Assembly: GCA_022560025.1 (NCBI GenBank)
Contig: JAFISE010000027.1
Location: 1 to 64,000, forward strand
Length of the DNA: 64,000 nucleotides
Source of the DNA: Stagonosporopsis chrysanthemi
Taxonomy: Eukaryota > Ascomycota > Dothideomycetes > Pleosporales > Didymellaceae
Direction of reading: 5' to 3'
The translations under genes and the position numbers were made by a program. Below, one piece after another: positions 33,685 through 45,586 of the stretch. The notes under the pieces were generated by a model. That model did not search any database. It saw only the letters and a list, made by a program, of their open reading frames with translations, and was not told the DNA's origin. The first letter of the stretch is position 1, and the number at the start of each line of letters is the position of its first letter.

Positions 33685-35614
33685 CTATGCAACCCAGATA
33701 GTAGAGCACTTCTTGGCATCATATGCCTCCCTAATCATCAAGCCATGTATATAGCAGTCGCCAACGATAGACCACTTATTATCCATACGGCGAAGAACAA
33801 ACGGCAGTCTCCCCCCCTCAAATAATGCAATTGTGTCACCCTGTCTTACAGATTCAGGCGCCAGCCCAACGTAACCCTTCTTGGTTCGTGTTATCACACG
33901 TCGGTAGACGCAAGTTAATAGTGCAAAGAATGCTTCTTCTTGATGGGATCTTCTGTAGAGTAGAACAAAGCAACAGAGCGCGAACAGCCTACGAAATGCG
34001 GTCAATGCTACTACCAGATGCAGCAAAGCAATGAGCATAAAGTCTGGAAGACATATCCGGAGTGTTACGTGTAAGAAGAAGCCGTAGCTCCAGGCGCGAT
34101 ACTGGTTCCTTATGGCTACAAGAGGGACATTTGAACCCGGGGGATTGCCAGCGATCAATGATCTCCAAAGGGCATCTTCTCTAGATTCACCGGTAATATA
34201 AGGCTCCCAGGTATGTAGCTTTGCGACACGTTTTCAATCCAGGTACTTCATCCGCATGCTTACAGACGTTTTGAAAAAACCTCGTGACGCCTTCTATACT
34301 TTCAAAATTCTGCTCGGCTTGCCCACATTCTTCAATCGTGTCTGTATAGAGTCCACTAAAGCCAAGAACATCGGGATTTCTAGACTCAAAGACTAGAGGT
34401 TGAGAGCTTCGAGTGGCGCAGTATCCAGTCGTCGCACCTGTTGTGGTGAAATTGTCACGGCCCGTCGAAGAAGTTAACGATGATGAGATCGGGAGACGCC
34501 AGTCCGGTGCCCAGGAAGGTAGTGACGTTGGCTGACCAGGATGGGGTGTGGAAAGTATGTCGAGGTGTGATTGAGTTTGGAGGAGACTCAGTGCAAAGTC
34601 GCAGTACACATCTTCGACACTTGTCTGTTCCGAGTAATCTGGCTCGATTGCAAGTGTATCAGCGTCCTTTGCCAGTCCAAAGAGGCAATAGATCTTGTCT
34701 TTTGGATCAGTGGTCAAAGTCGATCGAGTGCGGAGCATTAACGTGAGCAGCTCCTCTCGCTGGTATTTGTGGACCGCTGTCCGTGATAGGAAGATACCCA
34801 AGTAGCATCTGGCGCCATGAGAATCAGACCTATGGTTAAAGCCGAGACCTTCACAGCATGCGAGAGCGCGAACTAGGTCCCACCATTCAAAAGATGCGGA
34901 ACCAACATGACTGTGCATCTACGGGCTAGCGCAGCTTCCTGTAGAACCCATCCTCTGCTAAAATACCTGCGTTGAACTAATTGGAGAACCGCTGCATATC
35001 CTGGATTATTCATTTTTAGTAAATCGTATGTTTTGAGGCCGGTATACTGGAGTTGGTGTTTGTTACGCGTGTCACCATTGTCGTCCCTGAGCAGTTGTGC
35101 TCTTGACAGACGCTCAACAAGGTTCTGGATCTGCAGGCTCGTCACATCGGATCTTTCCATCATGAGCCCACCAAGAACCTTGGATATTGGAACTTGGTTG
35201 TTGATCAGGATGAAGCACACCATCTTCATGTTCATCGCCCAGGTATAGAAACACTCTTGAAGCCTTTGTATAGATTTGACCCATCAGAAGGAGATGTGCA
35301 TGTCGTTCCGGGATGTTTCGCTGATCGATGCAAACTTGGTCGATCCAGATTCTCAGCACCTCTGTAGAGCTACGGAATGCTGTTAGAGCCACAGCAAGGC
35401 TTCTGGAGATACTGAAGCGCTGGCCATTGCAATGCAGTGCGGCATCAAAAACAGGCTCACCCCAACAGTACGATAGCGCCTCGAAATTTGGGTCCTCGGA
35501 CAGTTTCACTTGAATGAGATGTGCGTAAAGAGATTCTCGAGATTGACCGGGCAGAAGAGCAAGAATACGGAAACTGTCTGGACCCTTGAGCGGTCTGTAG
35601 ATGTGTGGATGCAT
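33685..35614 (-). pseudogene. HET-domain (heterokaryon incompatibility) protein, frameshifted
   Basis: All hallmarks of a HET protein occur in order on the minus strand but in changing frames. FEALSYCWG and LRIWIDQVCIDQRNIPER are in 35114-35614; FSRGWVLQEAALAR is in 34873-35235. A central region with DPKDKIYCLFGLA follows (34187-34918). The typical C-terminus (TKKGYVGLAPESV, GDTIALFEGG, DCYIHGLMIREA) is in 33685-34158. Frames change near 35190, 34915 and 34190, and I could not explain these by credible introns. HET proteins trigger cell death on non-self fusion. This one is probably inactive, although an unusual exon structure cannot be fully excluded without transcripts. Confidence 0.8.
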
Positions 35615-38028
35615 GATCGCCGGGTTTGCATGCGGATAGACAGAAGTTGGGTTGAGAGATGGTCGTGTTCACGTGGCTTCGGCTCCGAGTGCCCCGCTTT
35701 CATAGTAATCGTGTCGGAGCGCACAAGGCAGCCTTTGATAGATCTGATCATGCATGGGCTCAAAATGGGAACCTTCTGTGATGCATAAGTCACACGCAGA
35801 TGAAGATACGCTAGGCGATGCTGAGACAGCAGCTAGGCATAAAGTCCAATCAGGCGTCATGAATACAGTATGTAGAAAAGAAGGAAGCACGGAGCCAAGG
35901 CTCGAGTACCTAACAGATGCGCCAGATCGCCCAAACATGCGCCTACAGGATTGAGGCTGTAGAGCCACACAAAATGACTGTTATCACGACAAGACTCCTT
36001 GGCCGGGTGCTCTATAGAGTTCTGGGACAGTGCACGTTCATATCATTCAAGGGACGGGTGGCTGTACCCAGCTGCCCGTGAAGTGTGTGCAAAGGGCTCG
36101 GCGAAGGGTTAAATACGAAGAACCTCGTTTCTTTTGAGCGATTGTTTAGGTCAACGATAGATCCCTAATTTGACTACAACTCCTACAATGAATTCAGTAG
36201 ATTTCTTTGTCCAGAAGGGTAGTGTTTACCACTATCTGCTCTCTAGGTTATTAAAGCTAAGTTTCAGTTGTATTCTGCAGTAATTGTGCGCGCACCAAAG
36301 ACTAAGTGAGGGGGTTGTGTAATTCTGATCGACCAAAAAAATCGAGCTTCTTCGTGAGATAACCACACCATACCGTGCAGTCACAGAACCTCTATACTTT
36401 GTTTCGTGGTGCTGTGAAGCATGCGCAGAAGGGGAATATCCGAGCGAATTCGACGGAACTAATTGACTATATAAGAAGATCAGGCCTTGTTGTGGAAGCA
36501 GATCAACAAACCTTAAGCTTGGTTACTGTGGCATTGTGTTCTTCAGGGAGCCAGCTGCTAACGTTCGCAACTGGGTCTGGCTGAAAGCACCTCAAACTTG
36601 CCGAGCGGATGAAGTCTCACCACTCAGCTGCTAAAACCATGACACTTTCAAAGATCAGGGCGACAGGCCGAGCAACTGTCTTTGATCATATCGTCCAAGA
36701 CCCAGAGTGTTCATGCTGTACTTTTGACGGAATTGAGGGGTCTCGCACTCCGAGGGAACACGAAACCCTACTCAGATGATTTGGTGTTCACGGCCTGATT
36801 CAGGCTACAAGGCGATGAGGGAAGAGTACATGTCATTCTCGAGTGACCCGACAATTTTTCTTTGGGCGTCGTTTCAAGATATTGGGAGTCAAACAGCCTA
36901 TCTTATTCTTACGAGCAAAATTTTGCTTTCACTTTCGACGCACTGGCTGAATGAGTTCATCCCCCATAAAGCTGTTTGTCTTCTTCATTTCTGTCACCGA
37001 CACGGACCTACAGTTCAGCATCAGCCACACGATCGACACCTCAACGCCTCTCGTCTCCAAAGATCTCGCTGCTTCCCCCCTCCAACCAGCTCGCTACTTC
37101 TCATCTCCACACTCTCATCCTCAACCGCTCCACCAATTGCCACTCACCACCCCCGCCTATCGAACACAAAAGACGATTGCGCTCAATGCACTTCACTCAC
37201 GTCACAGTACACGAGAGCAGCAACATCGTCGCACTCACACAGCGCAACAGGATGATACGATCTCGCTTCAAAATGCAATCTCGCGAGCCTATCTCAAATA
37301 CTGATCGACTGCTCCCGCTTCGTGGCAAAGTCTCGCTCTGTACATAGCCCGCAAGACCAGTTTAGCCTTTGGAAGCGCGTTGATAGCAGATACAGACAGG
37401 CACGCTGTCCAGCCGGCACACAGCTACTTCAGGTTTGCGAGGAAGACTCGTGTAGTCATGTCCTGTACGAGGCAAATTGGAATAGTGTAGCATTGCTGAA
37501 CAATTGTCCTAGCTCACTAGCCGCGCAGCAGCCAGTGCTGGGTCTGTTTGTGTTCTGGCTATGCATACCTGAATATCATGTGACACATTGAGGACGTCTT
37601 TGTACTGGTCAATTTGATATGCAAATGACAAAAGTCTGAGTATTGCTTTCCATGCACGGAATACATGAGACTGTGAAAACTTACTTTTATCTAGCCAGAG
37701 TGAATTATCTGCCACACTCCCCAAATCATTTTGTTCCCTAGCCGCGATAAAATGCAGCTCGCGCCTCCACCTCCTCAATGATGTCAATAGTCACCGTGAG
37801 TTCGTCCCAAGGAACCTCTTGGAGCATCTTCTTGATAACAGTCCTACGCTCTCCCTTCTGCTGCTGCCGAAGGACCCAGTACGGGTTTTCAGGCAGATCG
37901 CTGATCACGCAATTATCCAGACTATCCCCAATCATTTGCACGGCATTTTTGCTGGGTCTTACAGCTGGGACAGCTTTGAAGATATTTTTCTCAGCGAAAG
38001 CAGCTTAGTTAATCTATGTGTCGTTAAT
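35615..38028. other. no confirmed gene
   Basis: Mostly non-coding. Minus-strand ORFs at 37509-37787 and 37738-37941 (DLPENPYWVLRQQQKGERR) overlap in different frames and might be a decayed gene. Plus-strand ORFs at 36776-37347 are Ser/Pro/His-rich and look like leader or random sequence. I assign no function. Confidence 0.35.
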
Positions 38029-39995
38029 GTTGCGGTGCAAGTCGGCCCTACAGGCCTTGATCGTCACTCCTGTGACTCTCCTGGACTAGCACGTCTCAGA
38101 GCATGTATATATCGACGCTCCCTAGCTAGCAAGTAACACAAGCGCAGTCCTCCTCTCTCTCTACACCGTAACAGTTAATATTGCGAGCCAATACAGTGCT
38201 TATTGGCATCCACTTACTCGTACAGCCTTGTCTTCCTCTTCATACATGCGCTTTAGTTCGCGAATTTCGCTTTCGAATTGTTCTCTGGCATTCTGACTCA
38301 TCTTAACGCACCTTAACTGGAACTTGTGGAGAGTCTGCTCGCGACCAGAATGAGCCTCAGGGTCAGGCATCTTCCCCTTCAGCTTTCGCATGGCTTCATT
38401 CTCACTCTGTGCCTTCATTGCTTCATCTTCCTCTGCGTCCAGGTCTTCGTGGACTCGGAGCCAATCTTCGGGCTTGTACACGGAGTACTTTTGCTTATGC
38501 TCGCAGAAGCTCGTTAGAGGGATGTGTGTTCCCAACGCAAGTGACACCTTCTTGAGTCTGATCAGCTCCATGATCTGGAATTTCTTCGTTCTACTCAGTC
38601 CCACATCCCTCATATCAACGGATGTGATGAGCAGGAGCTTTCTTAGCTTGGCATACACTGCATACTCCCAGACCCACACCATAATTTGCGTCTCCAATAC
38701 GAAATTGACCCAGCAACGAACGGTATTTGGTGTAATTGGATAGTTGAGAAGCCACTTAGGGTCTAGACGCGGGTTGATGAGCTGCCCAAGAAATCCTTGT
38801 ATCGTGAAAACCAGGTTTTCGTCTTTGCCTTTATCCTCTGGAGCCGGGTGCAAATATCGTTCAAATACACCGTTCTTTCGATCGCGGAACCGGTTTCCCA
38901 GCGCCAATGCCTTACCTGGCTGGAGCTGCTCGGACACTCTGTCGATGGAGATGAGGCCACTCTCGTTGGCATTCTCGCGTTGCGAAGTGGTCGGAAGTTC
39001 AGAGACAACGGTAGCGTTTGACTCGATCATCGCATTGATTTGAGGCTGCTCGGTACCTTTTCTGAGGGTAATGTCTGACATCTTGGTCGTGCCTAGTGTT
39101 GAGAGGGCAGTTGGTACTCCGGCGTAGCTGAGGTGACTCAAATGCGGAGAATGAGTGAGAGGGGAGAAGGCTGGCAATCCGCAGATCACTGGCTGCTCTT
39201 GACGCTAGATTGCTTATTTAAAGCTGGCAATAAGTTCGAGTAGCTGGTGGCAATGAATTTTGAAAGACCGCTTTCCGGTGGATGTTTGAGGATTGCTCGA
39301 GGCAACGCGTCGAGCTTGTTGTTGCAAGCTTTATTCGTAGGCGGCCCAGTGCTGACGTAATATGTAACGGTCAAAAAGACCGGCCTTCTTGCCATTCTAG
39401 CTTGAAGGTATATATAGTTGTATTTCGTACGGTTACATAATATAGGGTGGGTTGCGAGTAGCAGTAAGCTTTGGTCAACGGACGAAGTGGCTGCGACGAC
39501 AAGCCCAGGTGTACGTAGATTGAGCCGCACAAAATCGGCGTTGGAAGCCTTGAGAGCGCCGGTGGGCGTGTAGAGCCAAAGCTGGCTCTACGGAAAGCGA
39601 GTTTCGGGTGGCGCCTGATCTTGGTCAACGTAGGTGAATGTAGTATTGACTGCGACGGTAAGCCGAAGTGTTCGTAAATTACGGGCGCAACACCAGCGCT
39701 GAGAAGTCTTTCGGGCGAGTAGGATGGTAAGTATGTAGAATTCCAAAGGTGAAGGTGGCGTGGCGAAAAGAGAGTTGTGGGTGGTACACGAGTTATCCGA
39801 GGCGAAGGTGGAAGTGGCTGTAACAGCAAGCCGCAGTGTGCGTAGATTTGTTGCAGCGTAAGCAGCTGCTGAAAATGATGGAAGACTGCGCTTATGTTAC
39901 TTGCTAGCTAGGGAGCGTCAATATATACATGCTCTGAGACGTGCTAGTCCACAGGAGTGACGATCAAGGCCTGTAGGGCCGACTTGCACCGCAAC
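38029..39995. mobile_element. putative 2-kb inverted-repeat element with one cargo ORF
   Basis: The arms 38029-38152 and 39880-39995 are inverted copies of each other, starting GTTGCGGTGCAAGTCGGCCC and matching almost perfectly over about 115 bp. They differ by one indel of about 8 bp and a few substitutions. They enclose a 293-codon ORF of unknown function and part of a repeat array. No transposase is recognised and no target-site duplication was found. It may therefore be a non-autonomous DNA transposon, or an inverted duplication of a local segment. Confidence 0.5.
38200..39081 (-). CDS. hypothetical protein inside the inverted-repeat element
   Basis: Intron-free ORF of 293 codons from ATG at 39079-39081; the frame is open to an ATG at 39189, but that extension is Ser/His/Pro-rich and looks like leader. 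Residues about 90-190 form a hydrophobic, helix-rich core (FVLETQIMVWVWEYAVYAKL). The last 100 residues are charged and probably coiled-coil (DAEEDEAMKAQSENEAMRKL; REQFESEIRELKRMYEEED). No domain recognised, and nothing in it looks like a DDE or tyrosine transposase. Its stop lies only about 50 bp inside the left arm, so arm and gene are tightly associated. Confidence 0.55.
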   Translation of the reverse strand: MSDITLRKGTEQPQINAMIESNATVVSELPTTSQRENANESGLISIDRVSEQLQPGKALALGNRFRDRKNGVFERYLHPAPEDKGKDENLVFTIQGFLGQLINPRLDPKWLLNYPITPNTVRCWVNFVLETQIMVWVWEYAVYAKLRKLLLITSVDMRDVGLSRTKKFQIMELIRLKKVSLALGTHIPLTSFCEHKQKYSVYKPEDWLRVHEDLDAEEDEAMKAQSENEAMRKLKGKMPDPEAHSGREQTLHKFQLRCVKMSQNAREQFESEIRELKRMYEEEDKAVRVSGCQ

Positions 39996-40360
39996 AAGAT
40001 TGCTTATGCAACACTAGCCCTCACGGATTATGAGAGCACCGGAAGTGGGAATGGAAAAGAATCTCTTGAGCATGTAGAAGCAACGGTAGCTTAGCAGAAA
40101 CGAATTGCGGGTAACACGTGGTCGAGATCAGCGGTAGAAGTGGAAGTGACAGGAAGCGGATGTGAACCTAAAGAATCGACACTACGCCAACACCAAAGAA
40201 TTTGAAGAGACTTGCGCTAATTCCTTCAAGTATGTGCGCTTGCGAAGAGAACTAGGACCTCGCAAAAACCGAGTTGCGGGTGGCACACACGGTATTTGTC
40301 AATTGAGGTGAACATAGAAGTGACTGCGACTGTAAGGCAAATTGTACGCAGATGTTGGAA
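39452..40360. repeat. diverged modules repeating at about 165 bp
   Basis: A module of roughly 75 bp (GTTGCGGGTGGCAC...; GTGACTGCGAC; GTGTACGTAGATT) occurs near 39452, 39600, 39775, 40105 and 40271, giving spacings close to multiples of 165 bp. The right arm of the inverted-repeat element lies in the gap. A related segment occurs at about 46714-46810. On the minus strand some copies encode similar peptides (LAFRRASFG; LVFRRATFAF), so the repeat may derive from coding sequence. Confidence 0.5.
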
Positions 40361-41154
40361 ACAGATGAGAGACGAGATCATAGTCGTACACAGCGCTATG
40401 GAAAGGCGGGGAAGAGAAAGAATTTCTTGTTACAGGATCCGCCTTTAGAAACTACACTCCAGAAACAAAGTTCCTCCTTTCTATACTTCACGCGCAGCCA
40501 TCTCGTAACGTAAGAACCTTCGAGCCTGTAAGGACGCTACACCCATATGTGGCACGAGTTATATTGTGATAAGTATTCACGACAAATGCTAAAAACGGGT
40601 ACAAACGTTCCTCCGAAGAGCAAAGACAGCTCCTACATAGAATCTTGGCTGCCATTATATGGGCTATGATGGCCTCGGGTCACCATACCTCCACCATTTT
40701 CTTGGTCGTCGATTGACAGGAATGCTCGCCTCTTCTCGTAGACGACGTTTCGCAAGGCTTGCAGGCTACCTATCAGACCTGTCATGGTGTACATTATGTT
40801 CTCCAGTACGCGCGTAGCTGCGCATAGCTGCGCGTTTTCGGTCGTCTTCGAAATTTCGATGCTTCAAGGTAGATAGCTGATACGTCGCGATGTCTTCAAG
40901 TACGTCCGCCTTTGCAACGTCAATTCCCCGATATGATCCCATATTTTTCAAGCCGTTGATGGCCTTTCCCGGCGGGGAAGAGACCCAGCATACAGGTGGC
41001 TGGGCGCGAGGTACATTTGCGTCGGTGTGCACAACTGTTCTTCCACCGCCGTGATGAATGTTCGTCCATATTGACCGCTATTTCCCCTTCAGGCTGTATC
41101 CGAGTTTTGTCAAGTCCACGGTCGGGAACTCCTTTTGTTTCCAGACTACGAGGC
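40361..41154. other. no confirmed gene; possible 3' part of the next gene
   Basis: Minus-strand ORFs at 40766-41032 and 40920-41198 overlap in different frames and may continue the 41155-42087 gene. One of the other frames encodes VFIDTVSLVVWKQKEFPTVD, which looks protein-like. I could not build a consistent exon model. Confidence 0.35.
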
Positions 41155-42087
41155 TCACAGTATCGATGAACACTCTCGAAGCCTGCAGGGCCTTCCACCC
41201 TTAATACGTATTGTCTTCCACGCGTCGATCTGAAGGTCCATAGGTGCTCGGTTCATGATGTTGGCTTTGATTCGTCCTAGCGATATGACCTTGTCGCGTT
41301 CCGATTCCTTGCAGACCTTGTATGTAATGATGTTTGTCCCTCGATCGAGCAGTAGGCTGAACTTACGGATGCATTCTTGCGGGTCTCTGAGCTTCTCGCA
41401 ATTGTCGTCAGCTACTCCGCGACCTATGCCGACACAGTATGCTGTCTCTTTGCCGTTGGACGCTTTGTACTGCACGCATCGCTCGTTGTCTCGTATCGAG
41501 ATGTGCATTTGAAAAAGGTCCACGGCATCTGAGTCCGGCTCGCGAACGTTGTGAGCTTGAGTCTTCCAAGCGCGACAGATCTCGCTGTCGGCCATCTCGT
41601 GGCCGTGCAGCACGACATTGTCCTCAAGGAGCTCGTAGTAATGATTGTCCGGATCGTAGAGGGGTATATCGAATATGTTTTCGGCTACATCTGAATTGGG
41701 TATGTATCGTGAGGATGTGTTGGTGTGAATATTATGGTTCTGGGCGAACGCGACGAAGTTGTTGAGGATTTGTGTAGAGTCGTCAAGTTGAAAAGCAAGA
41801 TCCTCAAGTCCCAGACTGTTGGTTATATTGTGATCGGCCGCTGTAGAGAGACTTGAGCTTGCTGTAAGAGTGGCCTCGGGTGCCCGGACCGGACGTCCTT
41901 TGGGCAATCTCTTCATCCGCTTAGGTTCGCCCTTAGTTTCGTATTCGAATTCAGACTCGTTATAAGCGTTGTCGTTGATCAGCGGGTCTTCTTCTTCGTC
42001 ACGTTTCGCTTTCCTCTTCTGCGGCCTCTCTTGGATGCTGGCCGCCCTGACCTCTTTGCTATAACAGTCGCCTTTGATCTCAGGCAA
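41155..42087 (-). CDS. hypothetical protein with basic N-terminus
   Basis: 310-codon ORF. The N-terminus has clusters of Lys/Arg (RPQKRKAKRDEEED; KRMKRLPKGRPVRAPE) that look like a nuclear-localisation signal and an AT-hook-like patch. The centre is Asn/Ser-rich. The C-terminal half (DLFQMHISIRDNERCVQY; ECIRKFSLLLDRGTNIITY) has an ordinary folded-domain composition. No family recognised. The protein-like sequence continues past the stop in other frames, so the gene may have a 3' intron or a recent frameshift. Confidence 0.5.
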   Translation of the reverse strand: MPEIKGDCYSKEVRAASIQERPQKRKAKRDEEEDPLINDNAYNESEFEYETKGEPKRMKRLPKGRPVRAPEATLTASSSLSTAADHNITNSLGLEDLAFQLDDSTQILNNFVAFAQNHNIHTNTSSRYIPNSDVAENIFDIPLYDPDNHYYELLEDNVVLHGHEMADSEICRAWKTQAHNVREPDSDAVDLFQMHISIRDNERCVQYKASNGKETAYCVGIGRGVADDNCEKLRDPQECIRKFSLLLDRGTNIITYKVCKESERDKVISLGRIKANIMNRAPMDLQIDAWKTIRIKGGRPCRLRECSSIL

Positions 42088-42181
42088 TGTATGTAAAAAA
42101 TACCTTATCCCCTAGATTAGTGTTTCTGGGCCTAGCATCTACTATATTTGGCAATACGTCACTTATAGCAAAGATTGTTAA

Positions 42182-42199
42182 CTAGCTGCTAGCAGCTAG
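42182..42199. repeat. 18-bp perfect palindrome
   Basis: CTAGCTGCTAGCAGCTAG is its own reverse complement. It sits in a short AT-rich stretch (42100-42240) that resembles the mutated block on the left, so it is probably a transposon remnant. Confidence 0.4.
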
Positions 42200-42613
42200 C
42201 TAATTTGTTAGAATTGGATGTTTCAATAGCAGACAGGTAGGTGAGGGAGTTGTGGTGATTGTGGAGGTAGTGATGACTTACTAGTCATGGTCAGCCACTT
42301 TGCGCGAACTTTGACTACAGAAAGATATTCTGACAGTCCGATTTCGCGAATTACACTCCCAAAACGGCTTGCCCGTTCACATCATCGTGCCCTGTTTATG
42401 CTACACTCGTTGCAGGCCGGCGGAGCAGTAACAAGACACTCCTCATCGAACCCACGTGGACTGGCTACTCTGGCCACGCCCAGGTCCTCTCGTCACACTC
42501 TGAGGATATTAGAACGTCGTAAGGCTCACCAACATATAGAACGGTCTGCTTGAGAAAGAGTCAGCGCAAAGGCGGAACGAAACCTGCTTTCACGCCGTGA
42601 TAGCGAGTCTATA

Positions 42614-45586
42614 TCACTCTCCTTGTTGCTGGAATAAGAACTCCATATCCGGATCTTGCGGCGTCTCAGCCTGTGCCTGCGCGAAGTCAAGAATCGGCGA
42701 GTCTGGCTCAAAGCGCTCGAATCCCGGTGGAGCAGCCCACAGGTCCTGAATATTGACCACCGGCACGATCTGGTCGAAGGTGGTGAAGAACGGGTTGCCG
42801 AACGGCATTGGTGCTGAGTTCTGATTCGAGAAGGAGGACGTGTGGGTGGGTGATTGGTGGTCGAGTAGAGGGTCGAAGGGCTGTTGATCGAAGGCGCTCG
42901 GATCGAAGGTGCCGCTGCTGACCATTGGGTCGCGGAAGAAGTTGGGCTGTTGCCAGTACGGCGTAAGGTGTTCGTGTTCGCCCTGAGGGTCGCGAATGGG
43001 GTCTGCCTGCGCGTACTCCTGCTCGTCCGGAGAGAGGATCTTGTTGGCTTCGGCTTGCAAAACGGGCGCACATGCTTTCAGAATTCTCCAGACAATTTCG
43101 TACGCTCGGGCGGCGACGAGGTCGTTGGCTTGCATCGCTTGTAGCCAGCGGAGGAACTTCTTGATTGATTGTGTTACAGAGGAGGCATCTTGTTTGATAT
43201 CTTGGGCCTTGTATGCCATTTCGAGCAGAAGCACAGCGGTAGACTGCATGACTGTAGCACGAAGTGTTAGTGTATCATGTTTACTGCTCTTTCAGCGGGC
43301 ACTCACTGATGTGGGTAATAACCCACCACGGACCATTCAAGTAGATGTAGTCCAGGTTTGGTTGATCCGAAAACAGTTCCGCTATCTCCAACGCGGCTTG
43401 AACACAAGTTTCCGCTGCTTTTGCATCGAAATTCGCAGACGTGTCGCTCTGGTTTCGGATACGCCGCTCCAATCTGCAGAGACATGGACGGGTGATGAGG
43501 ATCTTCGTGCTCCAATATTCAACCTTGAGGAGGAACTGCTCGCGCTCAGACTCGTGTTTGTGATTCGGTGATTTCGTCTTGAGATTATCCGACAAAGCTG
43601 CTGCTCTCCATTCTTCAAGATCGTTGAGCGAATCCGCAATCCTCGTTTGGATGAACTATTAATGCCTCATTAGGCAAAAACACCATTGAGGGACTGAAGG
43701 ATGTGACAAACTCACCTTCCAGGATCGAGTAGCGGTCAGCGGCGAATACAAATGTAGCAGAGCTTTCTGCGCGATGAGAGAGACCTTGATGCGACTGCTG
43801 CGATAAACTTCTAGCGTTGGAGGACGCTTTGCAAACCTGGGGCTGCCATCACTCTGCGAGACCTGTGGCGAACTACTGGCGGTGTCTCTGTGCGATACAC
43901 GCCTCCAAGCGCCACCGGGCCCTCGATATACGCCTGGTGCACTTCCAGGCAGAGGCACTGTGCAGTATTCGGCCGCGATAGCAGGAGGTCGTCCAGTGAC
44001 GCTGCTCAATAAGCACTCAATAGAGTGCAGACTCCACCAAGAATGTACAAGTGCATCCTTCTTGGCTCCATCTAATGCGGAGTCCTCGTTCCGGAGATGC
44101 AGCCCAAGCGTGAGGGCGAGCCGCAACGAGATCCCTATCATGATCCATGCCCTACTTACATGTCCTATGACGAGGAAGTAGAAGGACAGTGTACCAGCCT
44201 GTGATGAATGGCGTCAGCTCCATAGAAAGACTACATTGGGATATGAGATGCAAATATCCTCACCGCTTGCACGAGCTCCAGATCAGGGCCTGAAATGGCC
44301 GAGACGATGTCTTTCAAGCCGAGTAGATGTACGGCTCTAGTCATGTAGACAAGATGATCGCGTTCGTCTCCCCTCCACTGTGCCCCGATGAGATGAGAGT
44401 ACTTTGCCCCTATGGCGAAAAGTAAGTTCATGTGCGCCCGCCATCTATCAGGCACGATGAAGGCTGCTTGGTTTCTGATAGATGCCATATATTTGTGGAA
44501 TTGATTCTGGAAGGTCACAGACACCTAGAGGGTAAGAGATACAACGTCAGTATCGACACCATGCGCAGTTCCAACGAGCTTCTCTTACAAGCGGGAAGGA
44601 GGAGTGGACTGTCTCCATGTAACACTCAAATAACTGTTCTGCAACCTCGGGATCCGGGAGTTCATAAGGATCGACGACAATGTCGATGTCGATGGTGGAG
44701 CCGTCGAGATAGAATGAAGATTCTGTGATGCGTTTTATGGATCCCTGACGGGAGCTCTCTCTGGCGTTGTCTCTACGGGTGTGAAGATTCGGAGTTGTGA
44801 CCAACATAGCCGGTGTCTCTCGACTCACGGGTTTGTGTAAGATCCTCGTCCAGATAGTCAAGGCCCTCGTTGGATCCTGTCGCACCGCCGACCTGTACCT
44901 CGCCATCTTCCATGTTTTCTTGTTCTTCTTCAGCGGAAGGTTGTCTCAAACTTCCCAACAACTTGCGAGACGGTTCTGTAGTCTGTGAAAGCATGTCGTC
45001 TTCGACCTGCCGATCGCAAATGGTTAGTCACTCTTCAATACCATGTAAAGATTCTAGAAGTGTGTGATGGCGGACCTACATCTTCCAAAGCATCGACGAT
45101 CTTCTGCTTATCCTCATCGTCAACACGACTGCTTAGATTCCTAAGGAGCGACGCTAGAGTATGATTCAAGTCAGTAGCCCTGCAGACCATTCAGCAACAG
45201 CCGAGCATGGAATTGAAAGACCAAACTGACTCTCTCAAGCGATCACGTCGCAACCGCTCGTACACACAGGCTGCCCCGGCCGCGTGACAACTCTTGCAAC
45301 TCGGTACATCACCGGAGCATTTGACCTCTATGTTCAGATAAGCTTTGGCGTAACACACATAGCCCGCAGATACGTACTCCGTTTGCGGCAAGCCTTACAA
45401 GCTCGGCTTCTGGATTGGGGCATAGCAGTTAGCGCCGCATAAGGCTATCTCGACTCGCCCAACGTACATGCGATCTTTCGAGATTCTTCTGGCTGCCTTA
45501 GGCGGCACTGGTCCGTGGTCAAGCCTAGGTATCGCCATTTTTGGTCCCTGCCCAGAGCTACTAGGCTCTAATGGTCTACTTTGCAT
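42614..45586 (-). CDS. Zn2Cys6 transcription factor with fungal_trans domain
   Basis: Nine exons read by eye: 45586-45468, 45409-45378, 45327-45231, 45179-45080, 45006-44589, 44524-44264, 44198-43716, 43655-43307, 43251-42614, giving about 831 residues. Two small introns interrupt the DNA-binding domain; spliced, it reads ACKACRKRKVKC then SGDVPSCKSC and AACVYE, a complete six-cysteine binuclear zinc cluster. A coiled-coil-like segment follows (NHTLASLLRNL), then the fungal_trans middle homology region (SSFPLVSVTF; RAWIMIGISLRLALTLGLHL; ECLLSSVTGRPPAI). Exon 5 is one base too long (418 nt between two phase-0 boundaries): the frame changes near 44780, after TGYVGHNSE. It is either a recent frameshift, an assembly error, or an exon I misread. 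Targets unknown. Confidence 0.85.
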
